64,000 nt of DNA from Cryphonectria parasitica EP155 (taxonomy: Eukaryota; Ascomycota; Sordariomycetes; Diaporthales; Cryphonectriaceae): positions 372,001 to 436,000 of the forward strand of contig NW_024468919.1 in assembly GCF_011745365.1 (NCBI RefSeq). Reading direction: 5' to 3'. Every line of letters begins with the position of its first letter. The first letter of the stretch is position 1. Below are positions 31,516 through 43,016 of the stretch, one piece after another. The notes under the pieces were generated by a model that was given only the letters and a program-made list of their open reading frames with translations, ran no database searches and was not told the DNA's origin. Made by a program: the position numbers and the translations under genes.

Positions 31516-33220
31516 TCACGACCACGCTCTTCCGCTTGTCGAGCCCTTGACACAGATACCTAGCTCGATCTCCTGCAGTGTGCAGCCTGTAGCATCGTTT
31601 CCATCACAACCAGCACCCCTTGGATCAATGAAGCCGCCCTTGGTGCGATGATCCTCGACGACGACCACAGTAGTCGCTTGGATCTTGTGCTCTGGGCCAG
31701 ACTGTTCCACATCGTCTAGGCGGCGATGATACCTCCTTCTGCTGCCGCCGGTGCCGGAGTACGAGAGGCTTGTCTTGGTGCCCATCCACGTGTAGATAGG
31801 CTTAAGCAGGGAGTGAAAATTGGGTAGGCATGCACAGATGATGCCGACTTCGAGTTCAAGCCCGGACATGATTCCGACTTCGATGAATTCCACTGTACAA
31901 ATGGAATGTTAGAAATTAGAGCTCAAACCAAATGACTTTATTCTAACTGATAGAAGCAGGGAACAGTGATATCTGGAAACCTCGCCACGTTTCGAGCCAA
32001 GGTGGAAGGCTGAGCGATGTAATCACAACTTACAAGTTGGGTTGTTTGACAGAGTGAACTTGTTAATCGTCGTAAGGCGGAATAGACTAACGGCGATGAC
32101 GCTTGATTTGACGAGTGTAGTTAGTTCCGAGGTCCATCCCAGTCTGACCTGTGTGGCACTTACAAGATCCCAAACGTAAACATGATAGCCGACAAGATCT
32201 TCTTCCGCAGCGATAGGTTCAAGCGCAAGATAAAGGGAATAGGGACCAGCATGACCCAGAAGTCGATGGCGATGGTGACGAAGGCGCCCGCCCAGAAGAT
32301 GTCGTTGGTGCTAATACAGGAACCGCCGCCCTGACCTTCCCAGGCTTTCCAGAAGTAGTCGATGGGCGTACAGCCAAACAAAATGGCAAGGTCAAAAGCA
32401 ATGCAGCAAGTGATGATCAGCACGAAGCTGAACTGGATCAGCCGCCGTGCCAGGGGAACGTGGCCGAACATCCGGTGATAGAAGAGCAGGATCGATAATC
32501 GCACAAGATCGCGGCTCGTGATATATAGCACGAAAAGAGCATACATCGCTTTGAAGATGGTTGTGATGTCGTCAAAAGGAACAGCCCAGATGTCGGTTCC
32601 TAGGCCATGAGGTTTCACTGCACAGAGGCGTCATCTTAGCTGTGTTGCAAGAATTTCGATATGTGAGAATATTGAAAAATATTTGCAGACGTACTTGACC
32701 ATGCTACCGTCATAAATGCAACGCAACCTAGCTACAAGCATGGGAGTGTACTAGTTAGCCTTCATCTGGCTAAAGCAAGCTGAAAGCGACAAAGGTCGAC
32801 TCACAAAGGACAGTGCCATAATAAAGTCATCCCACCAGACCGGAACCTTCGCCTTCAGTCTCGCGATGACGCGCAGTAGGACACAGACTGCAGCTATCGC
32901 GGTGAAGGCCATGAGGACAGGTACATAAGAGTAGTTAACGTTCGGAGAGATGCCACAGGATGTAGAGGTTAAGTTTTTGGTGAATAAGGCTTCCCGGACG
33001 GTGCAGTTCTCGGTGACGCAGGCAGTGGCTTGTGCATTGAGATTCTCATTTTGACAAATGCAAGTCAGGTTGGAAATAGCACAGTTTGAGGCTCCAATTG
33101 CGATGACCAAGCATTGTGTCTTGAAGAGATTTTAGAAACAGGAGAGGACTCAGATGGTTTGTAGGTAGAACTTACAGCGCATTGGGGCAAAGCAGCGGCC
33201 AAATCCTGAACGGTGGACAT
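31516..33220 (-). CDS. CFEM-domain Pth11-like seven-transmembrane receptor
   Basis: Six exons on the minus strand (33220-33176, 33119-32805, 32731-32695, 32617-32164, 32101-32034, 31892-31516), all phase-consistent, encode 431 residues. An N-terminal CFEM domain (residues about 14-73) has eight cysteines in the expected order, including QCLVIAIGASNCAISNLTCI. It is followed by seven membrane segments starting with VPVLMAFTAIAAVCVLLRVI. The Pth11/SAT4 marks are WWDDFIMALSF, HGLGTDIWAV, GCTPIDYFWKAW and LTTINKFTLSNNPT. CFEM GPCRs of this type sense surface or plant cues in the rice blast fungus; the ligand here is unknown. The chosen start gives no signal peptide, so a further upstream exon may exist. 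The cytoplasmic tail is Arg- and Gly-rich, with no known motif. Confidence 0.9.
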
Positions 33221-34312
33221 CGTGAAAACCGATGGTATGATTTACTGTTTCGCTTTCATACGCAAGACACAAGTCAGTTTCACACTTTATGAACCGTCAC
33301 CTTCGTTTATATTCAAGTATGACCTTGCTGACGATCCTGACGTTGCTCTAATTTTTTGTCACATGGCTGCACCGCTTTCAGCTAGTTTCTGGTTGACAGC
33401 TGGACGTGTGGTATGCAGGCTGTATAGATTGCAACGTTAGTCGGCTATATTTAGGCAACGAGTACTGCATATGCAGGCCCTTTGTTCAGGCAGCAGAGTT
33501 TTGGCCTCTTGGATGTGGTGGTGGGGGCGGAAAGTGAATTGCCCACCCGACCATGGGCATTTATGTACCGTGAACTTCATCAGGCTCTGGATGAAGAAGG
33601 CAATCAACCACAGCTCCACGCCCCGGGATACGATTGTAACTCTATCTTGTAACAGAAAGAAGAACTTTAACGCCTTAAATGCTGAATTAGTACTCAACAG
33701 AGTACAAGGGAAAAAAGATGAGGAGACAAAACAGTATACATGTGCGCTCAAGTTCATTATATAGTTAGACTTCATTTTTTATTGTTTAAAGGTGTAAAGT
33801 ACCCGAGGCAGGTAGAAGGCTTATCGGCTTTTTCTGAGAAGAGAGAAAATGGGCAGGTCTATCGATGATCGACAGCCAGCGTGCAGTTCAGCTGGCTATG
33901 GAATGCTTGAGCCACCTATCAGCGCGCCGGGCACCACACCCTGGCAACGGCGAACGCCCAGTCATATGATTTGTACATGATGAGGTCGCATTTCTCGCCA
34001 TTCGGGGACATCCTCTCATTCTGCGTTGCGAATCACATGCAGTATGTGTTCAAAGGCTCCCCCTCCCTGCATTCGATAGGCCGGTCGCTTTGCATGGCTG
34101 GGGGCCGAGCATAATGCGCGCTTGGCTTCCAATTCTGGCTCCTGTGCGGGAACGCCGGGTTCTTGACGAGCAACCCCACTTCGGATTGGCAGGTCACTGC
34201 CTCGAGTACACATCGCCGTTTTCCATGCCGCGTTTTGTCTCTCTATTTTGACTGTCTTGCTGAGCCGAATACATTTCGAGTGACAACATCGACTGTCCAG
34301 TGCATAGCAAGG
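33221..34312. other. Divergent intergenic region between receptor and paraoxonase-like gene
   Basis: 1.1 kb separates the divergently transcribed GPCR (minus) and PON-like gene (plus). No exon supported; the region could hold shared regulatory sites. Confidence 0.4.
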
Positions 34313-35659
34313 ATGAGCAACAACATAATAAAAACAAGCAGTGTAAGCTATTGGCACCGCAGTGTTGATTGACCCTGTCAATAATTGGGATCTGGCACAC
34401 TGACTTGGTATCTGCAGATTGTGCTCTTGCTTGCGGCTCTCGCTACATTCCTGGCCGCGAGAGTGCAGGTGTTATCGCTAGCTTATTTCAATGCGCCGGC
34501 GCGAATGCCCAAGCATACGAACTTCACTTCGTTTGAGGTTAAGTTCGCAGATCAGGTCCGGAACTGTGAAGATGTGGTTCTCATCGAGGATCGGGGTCTA
34601 GCACTCCTGGCCTGTGACCCGGGCCGAGAGATATGGAACACCGTCATGGTAGGAAGTCCACATTCTAACTCTTTCTTCACAACATGGGAGTCTCACAAGC
34701 AGCAGGGCGACTTTGTTGACGGTGCCGAACCTGATCCTAATGCGGAGCTCTACGCCTACAAGTACGACGATGAGTCGCTGCCTGACGACAAGGCTCTCAG
34801 GCGAATCGACGTTATCGGATTCAACTCAGAGCTGCGCACGATAGGATTCGAATACCATGAAGCCAGCTCCACGCTGTTCGTGACCAACCACGGACGCCAG
34901 GGCCCGCGCATTGAGCAGTTCCACCTGGACCTAGAGGCCTTGACAGCCACTCACGTCGGCACCATCGTGCATCGGTTGATTCATATCCCGAACTCCATCG
35001 CCGCGGTGGGTGAGTCAGAGTTCTATGTTACGAATCAGCACTACTTTACAGCCGCCGAGCACCCGCTCCTCTGGGCCCTCGAGACCTATCTCGCGCCGCC
35101 CCTCGCGAGCATTGTGCACGTGCGCATCTTGGCCGACGGGACCGTCGATGCCGCGGTCATGGCCCGTCAGGCTTACCCTAATGGCATCGTTCTGCTCAAC
35201 GACACCACCATCGCCGTTGCAGCCACAAGTCAGCGTGCTGTCAATTTGTACGCCGTCTCTCACCCGGCGGCGCAGGCGCAGCAGGCCCACCCCACCTTGA
35301 AACTGGAGTCGAGCTTCGGACTACCGTTTCTGCCCGACAATCTCGCCGTTTCTAAGAGCGACGGCGCGCTGCTTGTCGCCGGCCACCCGCACCTCCCGAG
35401 CCTGGGAAAGTTCGCCCGCTCGCGACGCATCTGTCACCGGCCAGACGTGCTGGAGAATCAGGGCGAGGAGGCGCGGGACATGTGCGCGTCTACAGGCGCT
35501 GCGTCATGGGCTAGTGAGTGGACACCAGAGGGTGGGGTCCAGCACATATACGCTGGGTGGGAGTATCCGACATCTGCATCTGTCGTGAGGGACAGAGAGA
35601 GGGCCGTGGGGATGGTAGCAGGGCTCTATGCGAAGGGATTGCTGGTTTGGCGGGATTGA
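34313..35659 (+). CDS. Paraoxonase/arylesterase-like six-bladed propeller enzyme
   Basis: A 10-codon first exon (34313-34342) is joined across a 75-base GTAAGC...CAG intron to 34418-35659, giving 423 residues. An N-terminal hydrophobic segment (about residues 11-32, IVLLLAALATFLAARVQVLS) acts as signal anchor, as in paraoxonases. The body is a six-bladed beta-propeller: CEDVVLIEDRGLALLACDP, then FVTNHGRQGPRIEQFHLD, then HIPNSIAAVGESEFYVTNQH with DHFF-like YF, and later NGIVLLNDTTIAVA and FLPDNLAVSKSDGALLVAGHP. The N residues in these blocks correspond to the calcium ligands of PON1. Paraoxonases hydrolyse lactones and aryl esters; true substrate here unknown. The enzyme lies divergently next to a receptor gene. 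The start without the intron would lack an ATG. Confidence 0.88.
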
Positions 35660-36744
35660 TAAGAACATGTCCCTAAGGGAGGGGAGCTGAGCAGACCTTG
35701 CAGCTCCTGTTCAAATTCAATAATCGGCTCAAGGAGAGGGATCTTAGAAGGCTTGTGCTTGAGCTTAACTTTGTCGTGCAAGAGGGTTCGGACTGAGGAG
35801 AAGGCTTCGTGGGCATTGCTGCCTTGTGCAACTGCTGTACCCTTGTAGGTCTCTAAATAGCTGCATGATATACTAAGATTTAAACTATTTAAGAGTATCT
35901 TCTTCTAATTACTATCCTATAAAAAGAATCTTGTTATTCTTAGTGATAGATTGATTTAGTAATGATAGAAATACATATAGAATTAGATAAAAAATCCTTG
36001 AAAAGTTCTGAAATTTCTTCAGAAGAACCAAGCTATTTAAGCTTAAAGATCCTAGTTTATTATTCCATACTAAATCTTGCCATGCTCATAGAGGTCATTA
36101 TTTCCCTTATAGATACGTCTTGAATAATCGTAGTGGTTTGTGAGTACCAAATAGATTGTATTGTGTTTCGATTTTCTGGAGGTGTTTGAGGATGTGGAAC
36201 GACAGGAAGTGTTCTATTCAAATGACAGCATTTATATTACATGTCGAACCATGAAGGAGCGCTGTCACAGGAGGAAAACAAGCATTACGTGTTGTCCTGT
36301 TATAGTAAACTTGCCCAGTGCTATGCGTTTGCACATGTTCAGACTATACGGTTCGGACTATACGGAACGCGAGAGCATAAGAGCACCCTTTGATCAGTAG
36401 ACACCAAGAAGGTGCTATGTCTTATCTCCGATTCCAGGTTGGTACTTAACGAGCAAGTGATGGAGAATTCATGCTCTCTGAGATGTGGAAGTGAGTACCT
36501 TACCTAGGATGGTTGCCTACTGTGTTGGGAACCGGGAACCTCACAACAGCTGCTCTACTTCAGGATCGGTATTCAGGTTAGATCGAACGCAATGAATATG
36601 CCAATTTATTTTACAAAACCAGATGATTCCAGATTAAAGAACGGACATTACAGACCAGAGTACAGGGACCCTGCACGCACTCAAGTAGGTTTGGTTGAAC
36701 TACCTCGGGTCCTGCCTGCTAGCAAGACATGTTCTCAACCCCTC
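35660..36744. other. Intergenic, A/T-rich
   Basis: About 1.1 kb with no supported gene; the stretch 35860-36160 is strongly A/T-rich and may be decayed repeat DNA. Confidence 0.4.
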
Positions 36745-38473
36745 TCAGATGCGTTGGGCGACTCCGCGCTCCGTGTGGCCACCAATTCCAATAAGCTCCG
36801 CGCTTTCTGCACGTTTCCACCACTTTGTGAACGCTGTCGGTGCCGTTTCGTATTTCTTGTGCAATTCGAGGAACATGTCCTCAATTTCCTTCACATCCTT
36901 CTCCATCGTGGCCGCCGTGCTGGATCCCAAGCCCCGGAACTCGAAAAGAGGCACTGGGCGCTGGGTGTCGACTAAATACTCGGGCTTCTGCTCCAGATTC
37001 CCCATTTGAGCCAGCATCAGGCGGTCCAGGTCCTCCGCAAGGGAGTCCTTTTCAAGGGCCTGGAGGTCATTGATTCAATCCTCAACAGTTACCGTCTTAC
37101 TCTTGCGGTCTGTAAAGTCGTATGTAAAACTCATTTTGCCCCTAAAGCTGTTACTATCTTCGATGCCTTACTGTCACTGTGCCTTTAACTGTGATAGGGG
37201 GCCGGGTGGGGGGCGATGGGCCAATTGGAAGCAATATCCTGGTGACTTTACTTACAGTTTATTAGAGGGCACCATCTTGCCGTTTATCAAGTCGCAGAAT
37301 TTATTTGGATCAGCGCTGGTAATATTGTTAGGTATTGACTTGTAAGATTATTTCACTTTTGAGTTGATTTTTGAGCACTTACATAGTATACAGCTTCTTC
37401 TCATCCTGATCATAGTCATTTTCCCGACATGCTAGATATCCCAACAGTGTGAGCCTATTGTGATCTTTGTCAGGATGATGATCTAAATGGAAGAGTCGAA
37501 TAAAATGAACAATTCACATTGACTTACAAGTCACACCTGCTTCTTTAAATATGGCTTGAGGCCACTTTCAACCAATTTGTACATCATCAGAAAATTGGTC
37601 CGCGGCATAATTGAGCTGACTTTTTTTAGAGTGCCCACTTGTTTGAGCTGTCCAGCTGCTTTGGCGTAGGTAAGAACAAGGGAAAAGAAGCCCAGAACAT
37701 CGTCCTTGACGGTAGCCTCTTCAATGCCGAGAGGGCTTTCCTGGAAAAACTCCTTGGTAACATAGACGAGGTTACTGGCTTTTGTACCAATAAGTACGTT
37801 TCGTTGTTTAGTAACAGCCAAGTTTATCAAGTAATGAATGGCTTCTAGAGGCATAGGACCTGTGGCCTGTTTCGCCCATGCCAGGTTCGAAGCCTTGCCC
37901 ATGATCGACTTGACTCTCCAGTCGCAGGTGATTGCCTCGACCGTCATTTCCGGCGTCTCAGTGTTTGGATCCCATTCGATCTGAATGCCATGCCGACAGC
38001 CTCAAGTCAGCAACGGCGTCCATTCAGATTTTGTTTCCTGTCCAAGAGAAAGGACGGGGGAGGCTTTGAGTAGACAGAAAAAGAAGTATTCATACCAGGT
38101 CTGCAGCGACGGCTTTGGCAGCGGGGACCGCCATCGATTCGCCCAATTTTATTGTTTTGCCATCCAGAATATACTCAGGATTGCATAGACCCTGGGCACG
38201 AGGCGTGGAATCAACGGTGAGTTCCCAGTTAGTGCCTTTTCTTCCTGCTAGCAGTTTGCCCTTGGCCTCCTAAGTCTGTTCTTGAGTACATATCTGCGAG
38301 TAGAGGAGCAGGCCACTGCACTCCAACTCTCCCCCAAGACCCGCTTGCTGAGGCGGAGGTACATTATTTGAGGAAGTCGAGGTATCACTGCTGACTGGGC
38401 TGGTGCAGCGTGATAGTGCCGCTAGGGAAAGCAGCGAGAGGACAACAGAAGTAAAACTTCGATAAAAATGCAT
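36745..38473 (-). pseudogene. Secreted-protein gene of unknown family with an internal stop
   Basis: A minus-strand multi-exon gene. The start at 38473 opens a signal peptide (MHFYRSFTSVVLSLLSLAAL) and a Ser/Pro-rich stretch. Further exons carry GTNWELTVDSTPRAQGLCNP and LDGKTIKLGESMAVPAAKAV, then a 139-residue exon near 37.53-37.97 kb (ITCDWRVKSIMG, MPLEAIHYLINLAVTKQ, TLKKVSSIMPRTNFLMMYKL). Small exons near 37.4 and 37.3 kb (LLGYLACRENDYDQDEKKLY; SADPNKFCDLINGKM) follow. The last part reads MSFTYDFTDRKSKTVTVED, then a TGA at 37075-37077, then INDLQALEKDSLAEDLDRL in the same frame to the stop near 36745. So one in-frame stop interrupts an otherwise open exon; a 33-base mini-intron is a less likely reading. 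No known family. Product would be secreted. Confidence 0.5.
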
Positions 38474-39248
38474 GCTACCTAGGCCGTACCTTGTTCAAAA
38501 GAAGTAGAAAAAATGACTCGGACAAGCTCGTTGAACTGGACTGGTTGCATTGGAAAGAGATCGCGACGAGGGTTTAGAATTCGAATGCTGATGCATAAAT
38601 ATCAAATTTTGAGTTGATTCAGTAACCATCCTGTCCGGAAATGTCAAGAGAGGTGGGTATTAATATTGTATATTTTCGCCAGTATTTCCTCTCTCGCCGC
38701 TCCTCGAAGACATGATTTACAAGGGCGGTGATTGTTCCAGTGGCCGAAGAAGCTGCGTTGTTGGCAGGTTGGTGGATAGGTTGTCAGCATATCATCAGAC
38801 GTAGACCGGCACAAAAACGGCGTCAGGACCAACCTGATCAGACCCAACCATTGTGCCTCTACCAAGCCAGAGAGTCTATTGATATCAAGCCGTCTATACA
38901 TGGGACTTGTTGGTGGCTTGTATTACCTGATTGTAACTTCACCGGGGACAAGAAGGCGACCATAACTCAGCCTATACCAAGGGAGACTCATGATGTACCG
39001 GAAGGGGAAAAAAAGGGAAATAAATGCACAGACCCATTCAGGCTGCGCGACCTGTTGGTTCAGACGGGGCAGAGATACTGGGCATCACTTTGCAGCTCTC
39101 CCTCAACCTCCGCCGCTACTATATATAGCGTACCAACGGATTGCGTGAACTTTATGGAGTGTTTTGTTGCGTCCGACCAGGATTCTCAACATCTTGTTGG
39201 TAGCACAGGGTCCAATAATGGCCGTACACGGCTAGGGCGAAATTTTGT
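38474..39248. other. Intergenic between secreted-protein gene and F-box-like gene
   Basis: No supported gene in about 0.8 kb. Confidence 0.4.
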
Positions 39249-39374
39249 ATGGATCAACGAACAACGCCCATAAGTAAGCCGTTGGTTGATGAAATGTATT
39301 TCTACCCCTCCCAGTTCCTAACAAGATATCAAACGACTTTCAAGTCTCACTTTCGTTCAACACCAGACTTAGCC

Positions 39375-40855
39375 ATGAGTACCCCTTTATCTGCCACGTA
39401 CCTCCGCGATGGGACATTTCATCTCTTTCCAAACCTGCCTATTGAACTGCGATTGAATATTATAGACAAGTTTGTGGCTACCCTTAAAGCCACAACCCAG
39501 CCTACACTATTTCAGAAGTACGAGCGTGCGCCCCGCAAGCAATATGGTCTGGCTAAATTCGCCATTATCAATCTCGACTGGCAGGGCAGGATTGAGGCAC
39601 TCCTCTTTGAAAGTCTCTGTCTGAAAATAAATGAAATTGCGGACTTCCATCGAATTGTACCTGCCGGGCCGCGCTCGCTACTGGTTCAACGCCTTCACCT
39701 TAACCTCGACCTACAATATGTCTCCTTGAAGTCAGAAGGCTATCCACGAGGTACTGGCCCAGCCACCGTCGTTGCCGAAATCCTGGCGCTGGTCTTTGAT
39801 ACCTTGAGAGGTTGGGATGATAGACTTGCGCTAGATGATGCACATCTCCTGGAGTTCTGCTTGGATATTGGAGGCGACATGTCGTTTGCTATGGTTCCCA
39901 ACCTTTCTAGGCTTCCGGAGGTGGCTGTGATTGGCAGCATTTTCATCTCTCTGCCCAACCTGGACAGAAATGGCTGGCTCCACGCAACTTCTGCCGTGTC
40001 TCTGCTCAGGCAGGCGCCGAATGTCTAGGCAACAGATATCACACTTGGCAGACTTCCGACCATGACGGTCCCTGATCAGCTTGGTTGGACTGAGGGTATC
40101 GATGTACCAGGTACAGTCTTTCACATTATACCGAGGGCCTCGTAATCTATCTTACAAACGCCTCGGCGACTGTCTGACTAGCCATACTGCGAGAATTGCC
40201 GAATACTATGAGAAAGTTGTCGCTCTCAGCTCATTCGGCTACCGATTTCGCCGTAAGAGGCAGTTTTAGGCGAACCATCCCTTTGCAGTCTTTGTCTCTT
40301 CCTATCATGCATATCCTCAGTACGCAGTTACCTCGGCTAGAGAGCCTGCGTCTCGAATACGTTGTCGATGCTCAGCACTTCTTTCAGTGCCTCGGACAAT
40401 CCGACACTTGCCAATGGTCCACCCTGCGCAAGCTACATCTTCAAGCCAGGTACCAGAATCCGCCCAAAAATGGTTCTGACAGGTCAGAGGAAGATGCTTT
40501 GTTTATTGCTATTTCCAAAGCGCTGGACCACTTTCCGAACATTGAGCAACTGGAGGTCGAGATGCGAAACATCCTCTGGTGGCCCGACGGCGACCGCTGG
40601 GCGAACCCCCCTCTCCCCAGAACATTCATACTCCAGTTCCATCGATCTCTACCTCAGGGGCTTTCTTACCGATCATCGCACTGCGACACGTCCGCCCGTG
40701 TTGCGGTCTTGCGCACGTACTTCTTCGAGCCGCCACCAGACCTCGTGCTGCTGTGGAAGGAAGCTGTGAAGCGAGTGTGGTCTTCCGATGTTTCTGGTTA
40801 TTGTGCGAGAAATAGAATGGCTCCTTTTCTAACACCTTGGGACGAAGGAAGTTGA
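39375..40855 (+). pseudogene. F-box-like protein gene, apparently broken
   Basis: The first part (39375-40028) starts from the ATG at 39375 and reads FHLFPNLPIELRLNIIDKF, an F-box-like helical opening, then FAIINLDWQGRIEALLFESL and HRIVPAGPRSLLVQRLHLNL. The frame meets a TAG at 40026-40028. A second frame (40196-40855) continues with material of the same family: MRKLSLSAHSATDFAV, LPRLESLRLEYVVDAQHFFQ, HFPNIEQLEVEMRNILWWPD. Between them several stops occur in every frame and I could not find an intron with a good donor and matching phase. This family (fungal F-box-like proteins with degenerate leucine-rich repeats) would recruit targets to SCF ubiquitin ligases. Most likely a pseudogene with at least one frameshift. 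Confidence 0.5.
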
Positions 40856-40858
40856 GAC

Positions 40859-41406
40859 AATACATAGCAACTAGGAGAGACGGAACCATCCAGGATATCT
40901 AAGAACCAGTGTCGCGAGCAGGGATATCCCATTGGCCAGGGCAGACCCACACTTGCCTGCTCTCTTGATATATATATCTAGGTCCTTTCTTTTGTCCTCT
41001 TCATTTTTTCCTCATACAACAGATTAGGAGATAATGCCTATTTATCCCAACCATTGTCTCGCACTGCTCGTCTCAACAGTTAATTAGCGTGTTCTATCTC
41101 TTTCCTATCTTTCCCTAATCACTCTTCCACAGTTCACTCTTAGGCCCACTACTATATAAAACCAGCCCACTCTTTCATCACGTGTCCATCAACGCCTACT
41201 TAAGAGGTCCCATGAGTATCGACGATCTATGCGTAAGTACAGAGGCGACCATCACTGCTCCGAATTATCGTTGCCCCCGCTCTCATGTTGCAAGCTCAAA
41301 GAGGTAGTATCAGCTTCTACCGGGACAGCAGGCTTCAGGTAGGATCTGGCACCTTGTGTTTGTGCTTCAGTGCCAATAGGTTAGCATCTCACACGTAACC
41401 TGGTTT
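40859..41406. other. Intergenic
   Basis: About 0.55 kb between the F-box-like gene and a small membrane protein. A (TA)n-rich spot (ATATATATATC) lies near 40968. No gene seen. Confidence 0.4.
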
Positions 41407-41712
41407 TCAAGGTCTAGACAGCTCACTTTGAGCCAGCTCAGGGCTGATCATATCATGGATCACGGGCTGTACCCTAAACGTGACCTCTAAGTTGGCGTCC
41501 TTAGACTTTGCAGAGTTGCAACGGGCTAGCCTCCATTGTTGGACCCCAACAACAAGGGAAGCGAAGCTGGTGAGGCACCCTACGATGCCAAAAGCAATAG
41601 CAATGGAATTTGTTTCGTAGTTTGAGGCTTGGTCAGAGCTCGAAAGCCCATCAGGAAGGGTGGCGATTATCGGAGTGGAGGGAATCGTAGAAGACCTTGC
41701 ATATAGATACAT
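41407..41712 (-). CDS. Possible small single-span membrane protein
   Basis: A 101-residue frame opens with an ATG and has one clear membrane segment near residues 37-59 (SIAIAFGIVGCLTSFASLVV), preceded by a Ser/Thr/Pro-rich segment and followed by the positive QQWRLARC and a soluble tail (VTFRVQPVIHDMI). The hydrophobic segment without basic breaks favours a real protein, but there is no homologue I recognise and no supporting signals. It could be a terminal exon of a longer gene. Confidence 0.35.
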   Translation of the reverse strand: MYLYARSSTIPSTPIIATLPDGLSSSDQASNYETNSIAIAFGIVGCLTSFASLVVGVQQWRLARCNSAKSKDANLEVTFRVQPVIHDMISPELAQSELSRP

Positions 41713-43016
41713 TTCGAGATTTTGGGGTTTCGTTTATTTTCAGGTGTTTTGGGTGGTTGAAGGCCGTATTATATTGATGAGTACTGCCCCAACATAGTGA
41801 GGTGAGAGCCGACAGGTATAGAGAAATTCTCCGCTGGAAGACGAGAAACTCGGGAATGTGGTAAGACAGTGGGAGGGCTGGCGAACAGTAAATAAAAGAT
41901 TAGAATGTTTTAGTATTGAGAGAGTCTGGGAGGATGGACAGCGTCCCGGGCCAAAGGTCTTATATACTTTAATATACAATGTACGGAGTGCGTATCAGCG
42001 CTGCTGGCATTGCCTGCGTCAACGGCTTCATTCAACAAAGCCCCAAGGTCATGAAGGCGCGGCGGCCAGATGGCAAGATGGGCAGGTAAGCGATTGCTAA
42101 AACCACAGGAGTGTCGAATCCATTCGACATCATTTCGCACCTCGCACCTCGCACTGGGCATATTGCAGACATTTACGCACAGGAGAAACAGGTAATTATG
42201 TGACGCAGTCTGGTGGTCTTTCCACTCTGGCAGGGGATTGTCCCGCAAGTTCGCTTTGAGTATCGCTGCGCCATCTCTCGCAGTTCTCAAGAAACCTATT
42301 TCGCAGAATTGTACTATGAGTTTTATGCTCGTATGGCATGCTGTACTCTCACGACAATTGTCGCCTGTGACAATAAGCAAGTGCTGAGTGGAAACGCCAG
42401 GTACGCAATAAAGCGGGGCCCCATTCCCGCGAGAGCGCACGAGATAGGTCCATCAACACACGGCATGCGGTCAGCCTGCATGGAAATGCGAATCGCGCAA
42501 TGCGTAGTAAGCAAAGCGCCAAAGGAGGACATGGTAACTGTTGCATTTTGAACCTGGAGCCTTATAGTGATCCGTCTTAAGTAAGCGCCCGAACCCATCT
42601 GCATTCTACACATAGCTCTTTTCCTCCCCCTTCCTGTCTGCACCAATAACTTACTCTACTGCCACTTGCATTACTTCATAGCAATTCAGCAACCTTGCTG
42701 ACAACCTGACAGCAATATCTACTGAACTTGTCTATCGAAAGTCTGTGAAAGAGATTACATCTGCGGTTAAGACGAGGCTCCCACTTGGTTCATGCCAGTT
42801 TGTCTCCAAAGTTTGATCATCTTACAGTTTCAACAGACACACACACTCACGACCCTCGGCGAGGTACCGTTCGACCGCAGCGTGTGGCCTTGATTGGGCG
42901 GCAGACACCTGTACCTATATACAGCTTCTCGAACTTTCGCTGGTGCTCTTAAACGAAACTGCCGGCGTCCTTGCCACAGATAAACACCAGCATACATCCT
43001 TCTCAGAAGCTCAACA
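41713..43016. other. Intergenic upstream of the zinc-finger gene
   Basis: 1.3 kb without a supported gene. The final about 60 bases before 43017 look like a 5' leader. Confidence 0.4.

Noticed and set aside
42213..42551. 112-codon plus-strand open frame
   Set aside because: No hydrophobic or domain pattern; overlapping frames on the opposite strand are equally open, so it is likely chance.
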